From Paenibacillus tundrae (GTDB lineage Bacteria > Bacillota > Bacilli > Paenibacillales > Paenibacillaceae), in NCBI RefSeq assembly GCF_036884255.1, contig NZ_CP145605.1, positions 1,116,001 to 1,180,000 on the forward strand: 64,000 bases of DNA, read 5' to 3'. Of this stretch, positions 38,258 to 46,724 are shown piece by piece. Below the pieces are notes generated by a model that ran no database searches, was not told the origin of the DNA, and saw only the letters and a program-made list of their open reading frames with translations. A program made the position numbers and the translations under genes. The stretch's first letter is position 1; each line of letters starts with the position of its first letter.

Positions 38258-39411
38258 GGCCTTCAGGATTTTGGCGTAATCAGCGTGATAGATTGATGCT
38301 GTTCGGGCTGTTGATTGTATTTGCCTGTGGCATCTTCGGTATCGGCAGTCTGTTTAGCATCGGGAACCTTAAGCCCAGAACGGTAATTCTGCCGAGTGAG
38401 CAATTCAATAGTGCCCTGGCACCACCTCCGAGCAGTACTATTCAGATTGAATCTGCAACGAAGATTCCGAATGACTTTGGGATTTATGATTTTGACGTGG
38501 TGGATCGTAATACGTTGGTCGTTAATGGTCCGGAGAAGTCCTATACTGGCTTGAAATTGTCTCTCTTATCTCTGGATGATAATAAGGTGAAGGATATTGG
38601 CGGCAATACGGATTATGGCGTTTTCCTAAGTCCAGATCGGAAGCAGTTAGTCTATTCACAGTACCGTTCAGGTCAGGTTCAGCGCACTACATTTGGCTAT
38701 GATCTGAGTACTGGGGAGCGTAGCAAGTTCGGACAGGATAACTCGTACTACAGAACGTTTGTGGGAAACAGCACCTATATTGGTCAGGATGAGCTTGCCT
38801 TTAGCCAGATGAATACGAGTACAGGTAAGGCTCGTGTGATATACACTCATCAGGAACTGATGTCCGTGCTCAAGGATGCGAGTGATGTGAAGAATGCAAG
38901 TGACACGTTTATCGTGATGGATGTATTCGAAGTGAGTCCGGATTTGAAGCAAGCCTATATCCTCGTTATGCTCAAAGACAGCTTCGCCATCTATCGTATT
39001 TCTCTTGAAGATGATCATGAAGTAACCATGGTTATGAAAATGAAAGACATTCAGCAATTTAGGCTGTTGAAAAATGGGGATATGATTGTCCAAGGCGAGG
39101 ACAACAACGTACAGGGATTGTATCGGTACACCGCAGAGCAAGGTCAATTGCATCTGTTGTTAAAGGGGACGTATTGGAACTTCGATCTGGATGCAGATGA
39201 ATCCCGTCTAGCCTACGTCATCCCGATGGATAATCAGAACAATGAAGTGCACATCGCTTATCTGAATGATAATGAATTAAGCTCGGATACGGTAATCTAC
39301 CGTAATATTGAGAACTTTATGAAGCTGAAGTGGAATGATGATGAACTATTCGTAGTAGGCAGCTCGTTAGACAAAAGCGAGTTATATCGGTTTAGCTTCC
39401 GGGCTTGGTAG
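38254..39411 (+). CDS. Membrane-anchored propeller-like protein linked to a two-component system
   Basis: 385-residue protein with one N-terminal membrane anchor (about 13-33) and an extracytoplasmic domain. Repeated strands such as [33 protein letters not shown] and [12 protein letters not shown] suggest a TolB/WD40-like beta-propeller. It overlaps the kinase gene by four bases, so it is made together with the kinase and may be an accessory sensor. No enzyme motif is visible. The fold is predicted from repeat periodicity only. Confidence 0.7.
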   Translation: MRPSGFWRNQRDRLMLFGLLIVFACGIFGIGSLFSIGNLKPRTVILPSEQFNSALAPPPSSTIQIESATKIPNDFGIYDFDVVDRNTLVVNGPEKSYTGLKLSLLSLDDNKVKDIGGNTDYGVFLSPDRKQLVYSQYRSGQVQRTTFGYDLSTGERSKFGQDNSYYRTFVGNSTYIGQDELAFSQMNTSTGKARVIYTHQELMSVLKDASDVKNASDTFIVMDVFEVSPDLKQAYILVMLKDSFAIYRISLEDDHEVTMVMKMKDIQQFRLLKNGDMIVQGEDNNVQGLYRYTAEQGQLHLLLKGTYWNFDLDADESRLAYVIPMDNQNNEVHIAYLNDNELSSDTVIYRNIENFMKLKWNDDELFVVGSSLDKSELYRFSFRAW

Positions 39412-39430
39412 TGTTGAGGGGAATTTGTAT

Positions 39431-39484
39431 GGCCTTGTTCTGCACAGTGGTGGTTGTAGCCACCCTGCGGACAAGGTCTTTTTT
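39431..39484 (+). terminator. Terminator of the regulator-kinase-propeller operon
   Basis: GGCCTTGT pairs with ACAAGGTC at 39471-39478 (G-T allowed), with inner GGTGG/CCACC pairing, followed by TTTTTT. Confidence 0.85.
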
Positions 39485-39572
39485 GTGTCATATTTTACAA
39501 CTTAGATACAACTATGGAAGGCTAAGATACATCTCCACCCTATAATTTAAAGGAAGTTCAAAAATTCGCTGC

Positions 39573-39802
39573 TATATGAATTAAACGAAACCTTTACACC
39601 AGAACGGAGAGGACAGAAATAACATGGAGAAGCGGAGCGTTCGCCTGAAAGCTTTCTACAAGAAAGCTACATCGGAAGCATAAGCTATCCCCGGATTTTC
39701 CCTTTGAAAAAAGGGAATCAAAAAAATCTGGGGATAAGAGCGATCGGAAAGTTATTCTGTCATCGGAGTGGTAAGTGTAAGTATTCTTTAGTTCAACGTA
39801 TA
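39573..39802 (+). repeat. Structured intergenic repeat element, copy 1
   Basis: About 230 bases built of nested inverted repeats. The outer arm ATGAATTAAA pairs with TTTAGTTCAA (39787-39796), imperfectly. TTTACAC (39593-39599) pairs with GTGTAAG (39775-39781). GACAGAAATAAC (39612) pairs with GTTATTCTGTC (39751-39761) with one bulge. Inner hairpins are AGCTTTCT/AGAAAGCT and CCCCGGATTT/AAATCTGGGG enclosing TTCCCTTT/AAAGGGAA. Copies 2 and 3 lie at 43696 and 50031. It stands before the YknY-like ATPase gene. Confidence 0.85.
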
Positions 39803-39878
39803 CGGTACTGAAAACCGACTTTTTGAACATGTACTATAGTCATACATAATCAGCAGCTTGAAAGGAAGACAAGAAGGA

Positions 39879-40553
39879 ATGCTACGAGTTGAACATTTAT
39901 CCCACTCGTTCCGCAACGCACAGGGAAGCGTGCCGGTGCTTCAAGATATTAATCTGACGATTGGGAAAGGCAAGATGGTTGCTCTGCTAGGCAGCTCAGG
40001 TTCAGGAAAGTCCACGCTACTTAATCTAATGGCTGGGCTGATGAAGCCAGATCAAGGCAAAATTCTCATCGCCGATCAGGATATTGTTCGCTTCGGCGAG
40101 AATCGTCTGGCGGAGTTCCGGCGCAGCCATATCGGTTTTATTTTTCAATCGTATGAGCTGTTATCCAATCTTACGATTCGGGAAAATGTGGAGCTGCCGC
40201 TGGTGTTTATGGGCGTGAGTCCCTCCAAACGTAAGGTCAAAGCGCTACAGTTGCTGGAGCAGGTGGGCTTGGGTGAGAAAGTTAATCTGTTCCCTTCCCA
40301 ATTATCTGGTGGTCAACAACAACGGGTCAGTATTGCACGCTCCCTCATTACTGAGCCGTCGGTTATTTTCGCGGATGAGCCTACAGGGAATTTGGATACG
40401 GAGACGGAGGAAGAGATTATTGCGATTTTGCAGAAGCTTAATCGGGAGATGAACACGACCTTTGTCATTGTGACGCATGAAGCAGAAGTGGCTGAGCAGA
40501 TGCAGGTTGTACTTACGCTACATAAGGGTGTGTTGGTTGAAGAAACGGCATGA
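39879..40553 (+). CDS. MacB/LolD-type ABC ATPase (YknY-like)
   Basis: 224-residue ATPase with Walker A GSSGSGKST, signature LSGGQQQR, Walker B VIFADEPTGNLD and a switch His in VTHEAE. The GNLD D-loop context is typical of the MacB/LolD/YknY branch that powers FtsX-type permeases. AAGGA abuts ATG 39879 and AAAGGAAG lies about 11 bases upstream; TTG 39858 is an in-frame alternative. The permease follows 26 bases later and the adaptor after that. Confidence 0.92.
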   Translation: MLRVEHLSHSFRNAQGSVPVLQDINLTIGKGKMVALLGSSGSGKSTLLNLMAGLMKPDQGKILIADQDIVRFGENRLAEFRRSHIGFIFQSYELLSNLTIRENVELPLVFMGVSPSKRKVKALQLLEQVGLGEKVNLFPSQLSGGQQQRVSIARSLITEPSVIFADEPTGNLDTETEEEIIAILQKLNREMNTTFVIVTHEAEVAEQMQVVLTLHKGVLVEETA

Positions 40554-40579
40554 GAAGCTTGAGGTAGAGGAGAGAAATT

Positions 40580-41947
40580 GTGAGATTACTGGATGTATTA
40601 CGTATGGCCTGGGGACAGATCATTCGTAGGAAGATGGTAACGCTGCTCTGCATGATCGGTCTGTCCATTGGCTCGGCGGCAATGATTATTGCGCTTAGTG
40701 TAGGACAATCCGTACAGACCTTTAGCGAGCAAACGTTAAATGCCAATTATAAGATGGATGAGATTACGATTTCGCCTAATGAAGGTATTCGTACCGGCAG
40801 CGGTAGTGGAGGGCAGAAGTCTAATTTTGAACGGGGAGCTCTGACCTTAGAGAAGATTGAGATTATTCAAAGACTTCCGCATGTGGTTGCTGTCGCACCG
40901 ATGTTGAAGATGGACACATTAGAAATGGTTCTGCCAGACGGACGCAGCACTTATGTTGAAGTCATTGGAACGGAGCTTGAAGCACTGCGAGGATTCGGAT
41001 ACACCTATTCGCAAGGACGCGGGGCAGAGGATGGAAGAATTGCCGTGACGAGTTATGGGGCTGCGTTTGGATTGGTGGATCCCAAGGTAACTCAGAAGTT
41101 AATCGAACAATTGAATGCCGATCCGTATAATAACGATCTCTTGCAGCAGTACACGGAGATGTCAGCGAAGCAAGATCAATTAGTACAGCAGCGGGTTCAG
41201 TTTCGCTATGAAGATTATACGAATCCAGGCAAAACCAAACTGAGCGGTTCTGTGACCGTGTCTGGAGAATTGACGAAGCCTTCTAATATGGATGATTTTA
41301 CTGCCCAAAATGATAAAAAAGTATATTTGCCACTGGATACAGTTCGTGCATTGCAGGATGAACTAGGCATACAACAGACAGATCGTTCGGCTGCTAAGCG
41401 TCTTAACTCGGCTCTAGTCAAGGTGGAGAATAAGCGCTATGTTTCTCAGGTTGAGGAACAGATCAAAAAACTGACATTAAATACACAGAGTAATCTGTTT
41501 CAAGAGGAAGCCATGTCGAGTCAGCTAGCGATGTATCAAAAGGCAGCTATGGGCATTGGCGGTTTTATTATGCTGCTGGCTTCCCTATCCATTATTGTAG
41601 CTATGATCATGTCTACGCATCAGCGTCGCAAACAGATCGGTGTCATGAAGGTGCTCGGTGCGAATCTATGGCAGATTCGCCAGATGTTTATTATTGAAGC
41701 AGCGATACTTGGACTGATGGGTGGTGTTGCTGGTGTCGGTATTGCCTTTGCTGCCCTGGATGGGGTGAATAGTTTGCTGGCAAGCCAAATGGCAGATCAA
41801 CAGAACGGGCCAATGACGGTCATTATCGAGCAGTCTGCTCTGCCGCTAGGCATCGTTTTTGCTGTGCTGGTTGGGGTTGTTTCCGGTATCTATCCAGCCA
41901 TTAGTGCTTCCCGAACGAATGCACTGAGCGTTATCAAATCGATGTAA
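40580..41947 (+). CDS. MacB/FtsX-type ABC permease (YknZ-like)
   Basis: 455-residue permease with an N-terminal helix (about 18-42), a large extracytoplasmic MacB-core-like domain (about 45-315) and three C-terminal helices of the FtsX domain (RKQIGVMKVLGANLWQIRQMF between them). The GTG start follows GAGGAGA. It forms a tripartite module with the preceding ATPase and following adaptor; YknXYZ in B. subtilis protects against the SdpC toxin, but the substrate here is unknown. Confidence 0.92.
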   Translation: MRLLDVLRMAWGQIIRRKMVTLLCMIGLSIGSAAMIIALSVGQSVQTFSEQTLNANYKMDEITISPNEGIRTGSGSGGQKSNFERGALTLEKIEIIQRLPHVVAVAPMLKMDTLEMVLPDGRSTYVEVIGTELEALRGFGYTYSQGRGAEDGRIAVTSYGAAFGLVDPKVTQKLIEQLNADPYNNDLLQQYTEMSAKQDQLVQQRVQFRYEDYTNPGKTKLSGSVTVSGELTKPSNMDDFTAQNDKKVYLPLDTVRALQDELGIQQTDRSAAKRLNSALVKVENKRYVSQVEEQIKKLTLNTQSNLFQEEAMSSQLAMYQKAAMGIGGFIMLLASLSIIVAMIMSTHQRRKQIGVMKVLGANLWQIRQMFIIEAAILGLMGGVAGVGIAFAALDGVNSLLASQMADQQNGPMTVIIEQSALPLGIVFAVLVGVVSGIYPAISASRTNALSVIKSM

Positions 41948-42011
41948 TACACAGCTTGTACAAGGAGAGAGAAACTCCCCAAACTTTATCAGCGAAAGGG
42001 AATATGGGCAC

Positions 42012-43088
42012 ATGAAGAAATGGTTTAAAATCATCATCACAATCGTACTATTAGCAGGCGTTGGCTACTGGTTATATGAGAAGTACAAGCCTAAACCGGA
42101 GTTGCCGGTAGAGATTCCACCGCCAATTACATTTGACGTAACACAGGAAACGATGACGCAGACCATTCAGGTAAAAGGAAAATCCGTGTACACCGACCAG
42201 ACGGATGTATTTGCTCCTTATGCTTCGAGCATCAAGCAATGGCATGTGAAGAGTGGAGATCAGGTAAAGAAGGGAGATATTCTGTTCACATTAGATACGA
42301 CAGCGCAACAAACAGAAGTTCAGCAACTGGAAAGCGATCTGGAAAAAGCTCGGTTAGATTATGAACTTAATCAGGTTAGTGTTGAGCAAGCAGGGATGAC
42401 GGAAACGCTTGGTGTAACTGAGGAAGAACGCAAGAAGGCTTTTGTTGAACGGGAGGGCAAACGTCTGACAAGCGAGTTGAGTCAGAAAGCATTACTTCTC
42501 AAGGAGCAGGAGATACAGAAGAAGAAAGAGGAGATGAGTAAAGCCGTTGTCTATGCTTCCGCGTCTGGTATATTCCAGATGAATGACGAGGACAGCAAAA
42601 CACGTGCAGTGACAGAGGGACAAGTGATCGGGTCTATTACGAACACCAGTAAACTGAAGTTTATGACGATTGTTGGAGAAGAAGAGATGTTCCGGCTCAA
42701 GGTCGGGATGCCCGTTCAGGTACGAATGACAGCGCAGAAAGATCTCGAATTTACGGGGAAGGTAAGCAAAGTGTCCAAATTTGCACGCAAGAGTACGGAT
42801 ACAGATCTGAAACAAGCTTCCCAATTCGATGTGGTGATTGACCTGAAGCCAGACGCAAAAATGTTTGGCGGGGTAAGTCTTGAGGGGGATATTGAGACAA
42901 CGCGTAAAGACAAAGCCACGGTTGTATCCAGCATAGCCGTTATGCGTGATCAGACGGAGCCTTATGTGTTACTCGACAAAGGAAATGGACAGACCGAGCC
43001 ACTGACGATTAAAGCCGGGATGGAGTCAGGTGACAAAACAGAGGTGCTTAGCGGTTTAAAACCGGGAGATGTTGTAGTCATCCCTTAG
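42012..43088 (+). CDS. HlyD/MacA-type membrane-fusion adaptor (YknX-like)
   Basis: 358-residue adaptor anchored by one N-terminal helix (about 6-22). A lipoyl-like half-motif (SSIKQWHVKSGDQVKKGDILFTLD) precedes a coiled-coil hairpin (about 100-180, Glu/Gln/Lys-rich), then the second lipoyl half and a beta-barrel. The protein ends at residue 358 without an outer-membrane factor partner, as expected in a Gram-positive. It would cap the ABC permease on the outer face of the membrane. Confidence 0.9.
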   Translation: MKKWFKIIITIVLLAGVGYWLYEKYKPKPELPVEIPPPITFDVTQETMTQTIQVKGKSVYTDQTDVFAPYASSIKQWHVKSGDQVKKGDILFTLDTTAQQTEVQQLESDLEKARLDYELNQVSVEQAGMTETLGVTEEERKKAFVEREGKRLTSELSQKALLLKEQEIQKKKEEMSKAVVYASASGIFQMNDEDSKTRAVTEGQVIGSITNTSKLKFMTIVGEEEMFRLKVGMPVQVRMTAQKDLEFTGKVSKVSKFARKSTDTDLKQASQFDVVIDLKPDAKMFGGVSLEGDIETTRKDKATVVSSIAVMRDQTEPYVLLDKGNGQTEPLTIKAGMESGDKTEVLSGLKPGDVVVIP

Positions 43089-43241
43089 GCAGGTTGCTTG
43101 CTATTAGACAGGGAGTGTTCCAATGAGAGGTTCATTGTGGCAAAATAGGTCATGATGAGCCTTTTATTGGCTCTGGGAAAGGGATTCTCGAATTCCTGCC
43201 AAATTTATGGAAAAAAATATAAATAATTTTAGTTAATTCAA

Positions 43242-43270
43242 TTTACAGTAATATTTACATGTCGTATAAT
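43242..43270 (+). promoter_or_regulatory. SigA-type promoter upstream of the GH6 cellulase
   Basis: TTTACA (43242-43247), an exact 17-base spacer and a perfect TATAAT (43265-43270). Confidence 0.75.
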
Positions 43271-43295
43271 CGAGCTATGAGGAGGTGAACACGCG

Positions 43296-43343
43296 ATGGG
43301 AGGTTTGCAGGCGATGCGCCTTTTTTATAACCTCAATAAGTAA
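43296..43343 (+). CDS. Possible 15-residue leader peptide
   Basis: ATG 43296 follows a full-strength GGAGGTG (43281-43287) at ideal spacing, about 20 bases after the predicted transcription start. The frame encodes MGGLQAMRLFYNLNK and its stop codon lies inside the palindrome at 43339-43352. It is too short for homology judgement. It may be a leader peptide or simply an initiation site that loads ribosomes on the long leader. Confidence 0.4.
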   Translation: MGGLQAMRLFYNLNK

Positions 43344-43352
43344 GCGCTTACT
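43339..43352. promoter_or_regulatory. Palindromic operator-like site
   Basis: Perfect palindrome AGTAAGCGCTTACT, centred on CG-rich AAGCGCTT as in LacI/CcpA-family operators, but the flanking TG...CA of a true cre is replaced by AG...CT. It lies about 75 bases after the promoter -10. A LacI-type repressor of the cellulase is a reasonable guess. Confidence 0.5.
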
Positions 43353-43695
43353 AAAATGAAGTAGGCACGTTTGTTCGTCAGGCGTCACACCATTTCATCT
43401 TCGTTTCTGTTACACACACACAATCAACATCACCCACATGATTACCACATGATCCGACCCCACACATCCTTAGTTACCCACAATTCCAGTCATTCCGACC
43501 TACGACCTACACCGTCACTTATCTTATGTTTTGAGTTGGTATGTCCTTCGTTCCTTGGCTATTGTCTTGGTTATTGTTCAACATGAATGAATCCCGCATG
43601 GAGGTGTTATTTCAGCTCATCCGAACGTTCTCTACGTGCTATGCACCATGCTAACACAGAGGATCAAAAAATGAGTATAAACCAAATTTGAACAG

Positions 43696-43875
43696 GTTCA
43701 ACTAAATTTTTTACAGGCTAATGGAGAGGACAGAAATAACGTGAAGAAGCGAAGTGGTCGCCTTTATCACCGGATTTTCCCTTTAGAAAAGGGAATCAAA
43801 AAAATCTGGGGATAACAGCGATCGGAAGGTTATTCTGTCATCGAAATGGTCAGTGTAAATCTTCTTTAGTTGAAC
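43696..43875 (+). repeat. Structured intergenic repeat element, copy 2 (short form)
   Basis: 180-base version. The outer arms GTTCAACTAAA (43696-43706) and TTTAGTTGAAC (43865-43875) are perfect complements. GACAGAAATAAC/GTTATTCTGTC and CCGGATTTTCCC/GGGAATC..AATCTGGGG are kept. It lacks about 40-45 bases that form the AGCTTTCT hairpin in the other copies. It ends 27 bases before the GH6 start codon. Confidence 0.85.
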
Positions 43876-43902
43876 AAATCTAACTAAAGGAAAGGTGGAA
43901 CT

Positions 43903-46350
43903 ATGAAGACTAAATTGAAAGCTAAATCGAGAGGTAAGAACGCGCTGCGCAAAGGTGTAAAACAAATGCTGGCAGCTACGCTGCTGGCGGCGGGCATATT
44001 CCCTGGGATGTCTTCGGGTATAGCTCAGGCGGCAGAGGCGCGTGTGGACAACCCGTTTGTTGGAGCAACGGCTTATCTGAATCAGGATTATTCCGCTCTC
44101 GTGGATACGTCCATTGCGCTCACCAATGATGCAACGCTAAAAGCGAAGATGGAAACTGTAAAATCATACCCAACGGCTGTCTGGATCGACCGCATTGCTG
44201 CCATCTACGGTGGTACGGATAATGCGGGGCGCAAAAGCATCGAGCAGCATCTGGATGCAGTCCTTGCTCAGAAGCAACCTGGCGTACCTATAACGGCATC
44301 TTTTGTTATCTATAACCTACCAGGTCGGGATTGTCACGCCCTTGCATCTAACGGAGAACTTCCCCTAACACAGGCTGCACTACAGACATATAAGACGGAT
44401 TACATTGATGTCATTGCAGATATCTTCGCAGATCCGAAATATCAGGATATTCGAATTGTTGCGATCATTGAACCGGATAGCCTGCCGAACCTTGTAACGA
44501 ACCTGAGTACACCAGCCTGTGCTCAAGCGAGCTCAACAGGTATCTATGAAGATGGCATCAAATATGCGCTGGACAAGCTGCATGCCGTTCCAAACGTATA
44601 CAATTATCTGGATATCGGGCACTCCGGCTGGCTTGGATGGGATACCAACCGTGCACCTGCCATCGCTCTGTACACTAGTGTAGTACAAGATACAGCAGCA
44701 GGTCTGCAAAGTGCCGATGGTTTCATCACGAATACAGCTAATACGACCCCTCTGCATGAACCAAATCTGCCTAATCCGGATCTGAACATTGGTGGACAAC
44801 CGATTCGATCCTCCAGTTTCTATGAATGGAACCCGTACTTTGATGAGACGGACTTCACTGCAGCGCTCTATTCTGGATTCGTCCAAGCAGGATGGCCGAC
44901 CAGCACAGGCTTCCTCATTGATACCAGCCGTAACGGATGGGGCGGGGTGAACCGTCCAACATCGGCTACAGGCAGCAATATTAATGGCTACGTAAATTCT
45001 GGACGGATCGATCGTCGTGATCACCGAGGCAACTGGTGTAATAACAGTGGCGCAGGCATAGGGGAAGCACCTAAAGCTGCTCCAGGTCCGGCACATCTGG
45101 ATGCCTATGTATGGGTGAAACCTCCAGGTGAATCGGATGGCTCCAGCTCCGAAATTCCGAATAATGAAGGCAAAGGCTTCGACCGGATGTGTGATCCTAC
45201 CTTCATCACGCGGGATGGCGTATTAACAGGTGCACTACCTAATGCTCCAGTATCGGGTCACTGGTTCCATGATCAATTCGTAACCTTGGTGAAAAATTCA
45301 TTCCCAGTTCTGCCTTCAAGTAATGGTGGAGGCAACCCTCCGGGAGGTGGTGACACAGCTCCGGCAGCGCCAACCGCATTGACTGCTTCTGCGGGTAACG
45401 CTCAGGTGTCATTGACTTGGACAGCTTCTGCAGGTGCAACGAGTTATAGTGTGAAGCGTGCGCTAAGTCCTTCTGGACCGTTCACTACCATTGCAGCAAA
45501 TGTAAGTGTAACATCGTTCAACAATACTGGTTTGATCAACGGCACAACGTATTATTATGTTGTGACCGCCAAGAATGCAGTAGGTGAAAGTGTTAATTCT
45601 ACGACAGCTACAGCTACTCCGGTAGCGGGTGTGACAACGCCAGCAGCACCGACAGCATTAACTGCAACGGCAGGCAACGCACAAGTTAACCTGACGTGGA
45701 CGGCCTCGGCAGGAGCGACAAGCTACAATGTGAAACGCGCAACAAGTGCAGCAGGTCCATTCACTACCATTGCGGCCAATGTGAGCGGATCCTCGTTCAC
45801 CAACACAGGGCTGACGAATGGCACAACGTATCATTATGTAGTATCCGCTGTGAATACAGCAGGTGAAAGTGTTAATTCTGCTGCGGCTTCCGCTACACCT
45901 CAGAGTGTAGTTGTGCCAACGAGTGATCTCGTATTGCAATATCGTGCAGGGGATACGAATGCAACAGATAGCCAGATCAAGCCATATTTTAATATCAAAA
46001 ACGTGGGTACAACCGCTGTGAACTTGAGTGATCTGAAGATCCGTTATTACTTCTCAAAAGAAGGTACAGCCGCGATGGATTCCGCGATTGACTGGGCACA
46101 GATCGGTGCATCCAACATTCAACGCACCTTCACGGATTCCTATGTGGAGCTCAGCTTCACATCAGGAGCTGGAAGCATCCAGCCTGGCGGACAATCCGGA
46201 GAGATTCAACTTCGGATGTATAAGACGGATTGGTCGAGCTTTGACGAGTCTAACGATTATTCCTTCGATCCTACCAAAACATCGTATCAGGACTGGAGCA
46301 AGGTAACGCTCTATCAAGGTGGAAACCTGGTATGGGGAATCGAGCCTTAA
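43903..46350 (+). CDS. Secreted GH6 cellulase with two Fn3 domains and CBM3
   Basis: Extracellular cellulase of 815 residues that cleaves beta-1,4-glucan. A signal peptide ends near AQA-AEA (about 43). The GH6 domain (about 47-470) has GRDCHALASNGE with D143 and the signature IIEPDSLPNLVTN with D192, matching the two key acids of GH6 enzymes. A Gly/Pro linker, two nearly identical Fn3 modules (about 488-575 and 580-665; each with NAQV-LTWTASAGATSY) and a C-terminal CBM3 (about 672-815) follow. AAAGGAAAGGTGG precedes the ATG. Loop-rich GH6 with DCHAL suggests a cellobiohydrolase rather than an endoglucanase, though this is not certain. Confidence 0.93.
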   Translation: MKTKLKAKSRGKNALRKGVKQMLAATLLAAGIFPGMSSGIAQAAEARVDNPFVGATAYLNQDYSALVDTSIALTNDATLKAKMETVKSYPTAVWIDRIAAIYGGTDNAGRKSIEQHLDAVLAQKQPGVPITASFVIYNLPGRDCHALASNGELPLTQAALQTYKTDYIDVIADIFADPKYQDIRIVAIIEPDSLPNLVTNLSTPACAQASSTGIYEDGIKYALDKLHAVPNVYNYLDIGHSGWLGWDTNRAPAIALYTSVVQDTAAGLQSADGFITNTANTTPLHEPNLPNPDLNIGGQPIRSSSFYEWNPYFDETDFTAALYSGFVQAGWPTSTGFLIDTSRNGWGGVNRPTSATGSNINGYVNSGRIDRRDHRGNWCNNSGAGIGEAPKAAPGPAHLDAYVWVKPPGESDGSSSEIPNNEGKGFDRMCDPTFITRDGVLTGALPNAPVSGHWFHDQFVTLVKNSFPVLPSSNGGGNPPGGGDTAPAAPTALTASAGNAQVSLTWTASAGATSYSVKRALSPSGPFTTIAANVSVTSFNNTGLINGTTYYYVVTAKNAVGESVNSTTATATPVAGVTTPAAPTALTATAGNAQVNLTWTASAGATSYNVKRATSAAGPFTTIAANVSGSSFTNTGLTNGTTYHYVVSAVNTAGESVNSAAASATPQSVVVPTSDLVLQYRAGDTNATDSQIKPYFNIKNVGTTAVNLSDLKIRYYFSKEGTAAMDSAIDWAQIGASNIQRTFTDSYVELSFTSGAGSIQPGGQSGEIQLRMYKTDWSSFDESNDYSFDPTKTSYQDWSKVTLYQGGNLVWGIEP

Positions 46351-46416
46351 GAGATTGTTGAAAAAAGAAAATCCATCTTTATGAACACGCACTTGAACAG
46401 CTGTTTTAATCAGGGT

Positions 46417-46455
46417 AACCGCAATTCTCCGAATGTTGGAGGATTGCGGTTTTCT
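46417..46455 (+). terminator. Terminator of the GH6 gene
   Basis: AACCGCAAT/ATTGCGGTT stem, with further CTCC/GGAG pairing around a 7-base loop, then TTTTCT. Confidence 0.85.
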
Positions 46456-46666
46456 CTATGTCATACTGGAACGGTCAATACATATGTCCAACTCATTGGT
46501 AACAAACACTGAATATTGATCATTTTCAACGGATAATTACCTATGGTGGAAACGGGAGGATGTCTATAATAGTACCCGATGGCAGGATCTTACTGCTCCT
46601 GACTGCTGAGATCGAAGGGGGACAGTGCTGAATTAAGTCAGATAAGGGCTAGGTTGATCCGATTTA

Positions 46667-46682
46667 TTGTAAGCGCAATCAT
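46667..46682 (+). promoter_or_regulatory. CcpA catabolite-repression site (cre) before PL11
   Basis: TTGTAAGCGCAATCAT agrees with all 16 positions of WTGNNARCGNWWWCAW. It lies 43 bases before the PL11 start codon, where CcpA would act as a roadblock or overlap the promoter. Confidence 0.7.
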
Positions 46683-46724
46683 TTCTTTGGCGTCACTATT
46701 CTGTCTTAAGGAGAGTGAAGGTGG

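Larger units (their letters stand above)
39412..39878. other. Intergenic region with terminator and repeat element copy 1
   Basis: The terminator at 39431-39484 closes the two-component operon, and the structured repeat at 39573-39802 fills most of the rest. A TATAGT word at 39834-39839 may be the -10 for the ABC genes. Confidence 0.7.
43089..43902. other. 814-base region upstream of the GH6 gene
   Basis: This stretch holds a strong promoter (43242-43270), a 15-codon open frame (43296-43343), a 14-base palindrome (43339-43352), a C/A-rich and G-poor tract (about 43381-43520) and repeat copy 2 (43696-43875). The longer open frame at 43371-43586 has no ribosome site and unnatural composition. 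If the promoter drives the cellulase, the leader is over 600 bases long. Confidence 0.65.
46351..46724. other. Intergenic region: GH6 terminator and PL11 control region
   Basis: It contains the terminator (46417-46455), a TATAAT at 46562-46567 without a clear -35 box, and a consensus cre site (46667-46682). There is no further gene. Confidence 0.65.

Noticed and set aside
39594..39830. Minus-strand open frames inside the three repeat elements (also at 43783-43965 and 50027-50218)
   Set aside because: They share similar peptides only because the repeat DNA is shared. The frame is not preserved, they have no ribosome sites and they lie in hairpin-rich DNA.
39834..39839. Promoter for the MacB-like operon after repeat copy 1
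   Set aside because: A TATAGT word is present but no -35 box lies at the right distance, so no promoter is called.
43371..43586. 71-residue open frame rich in His/Ser/Pro
   Set aside because: It has no ribosome site and lies in a G-poor tract, so its amino-acid composition reflects base composition rather than coding.
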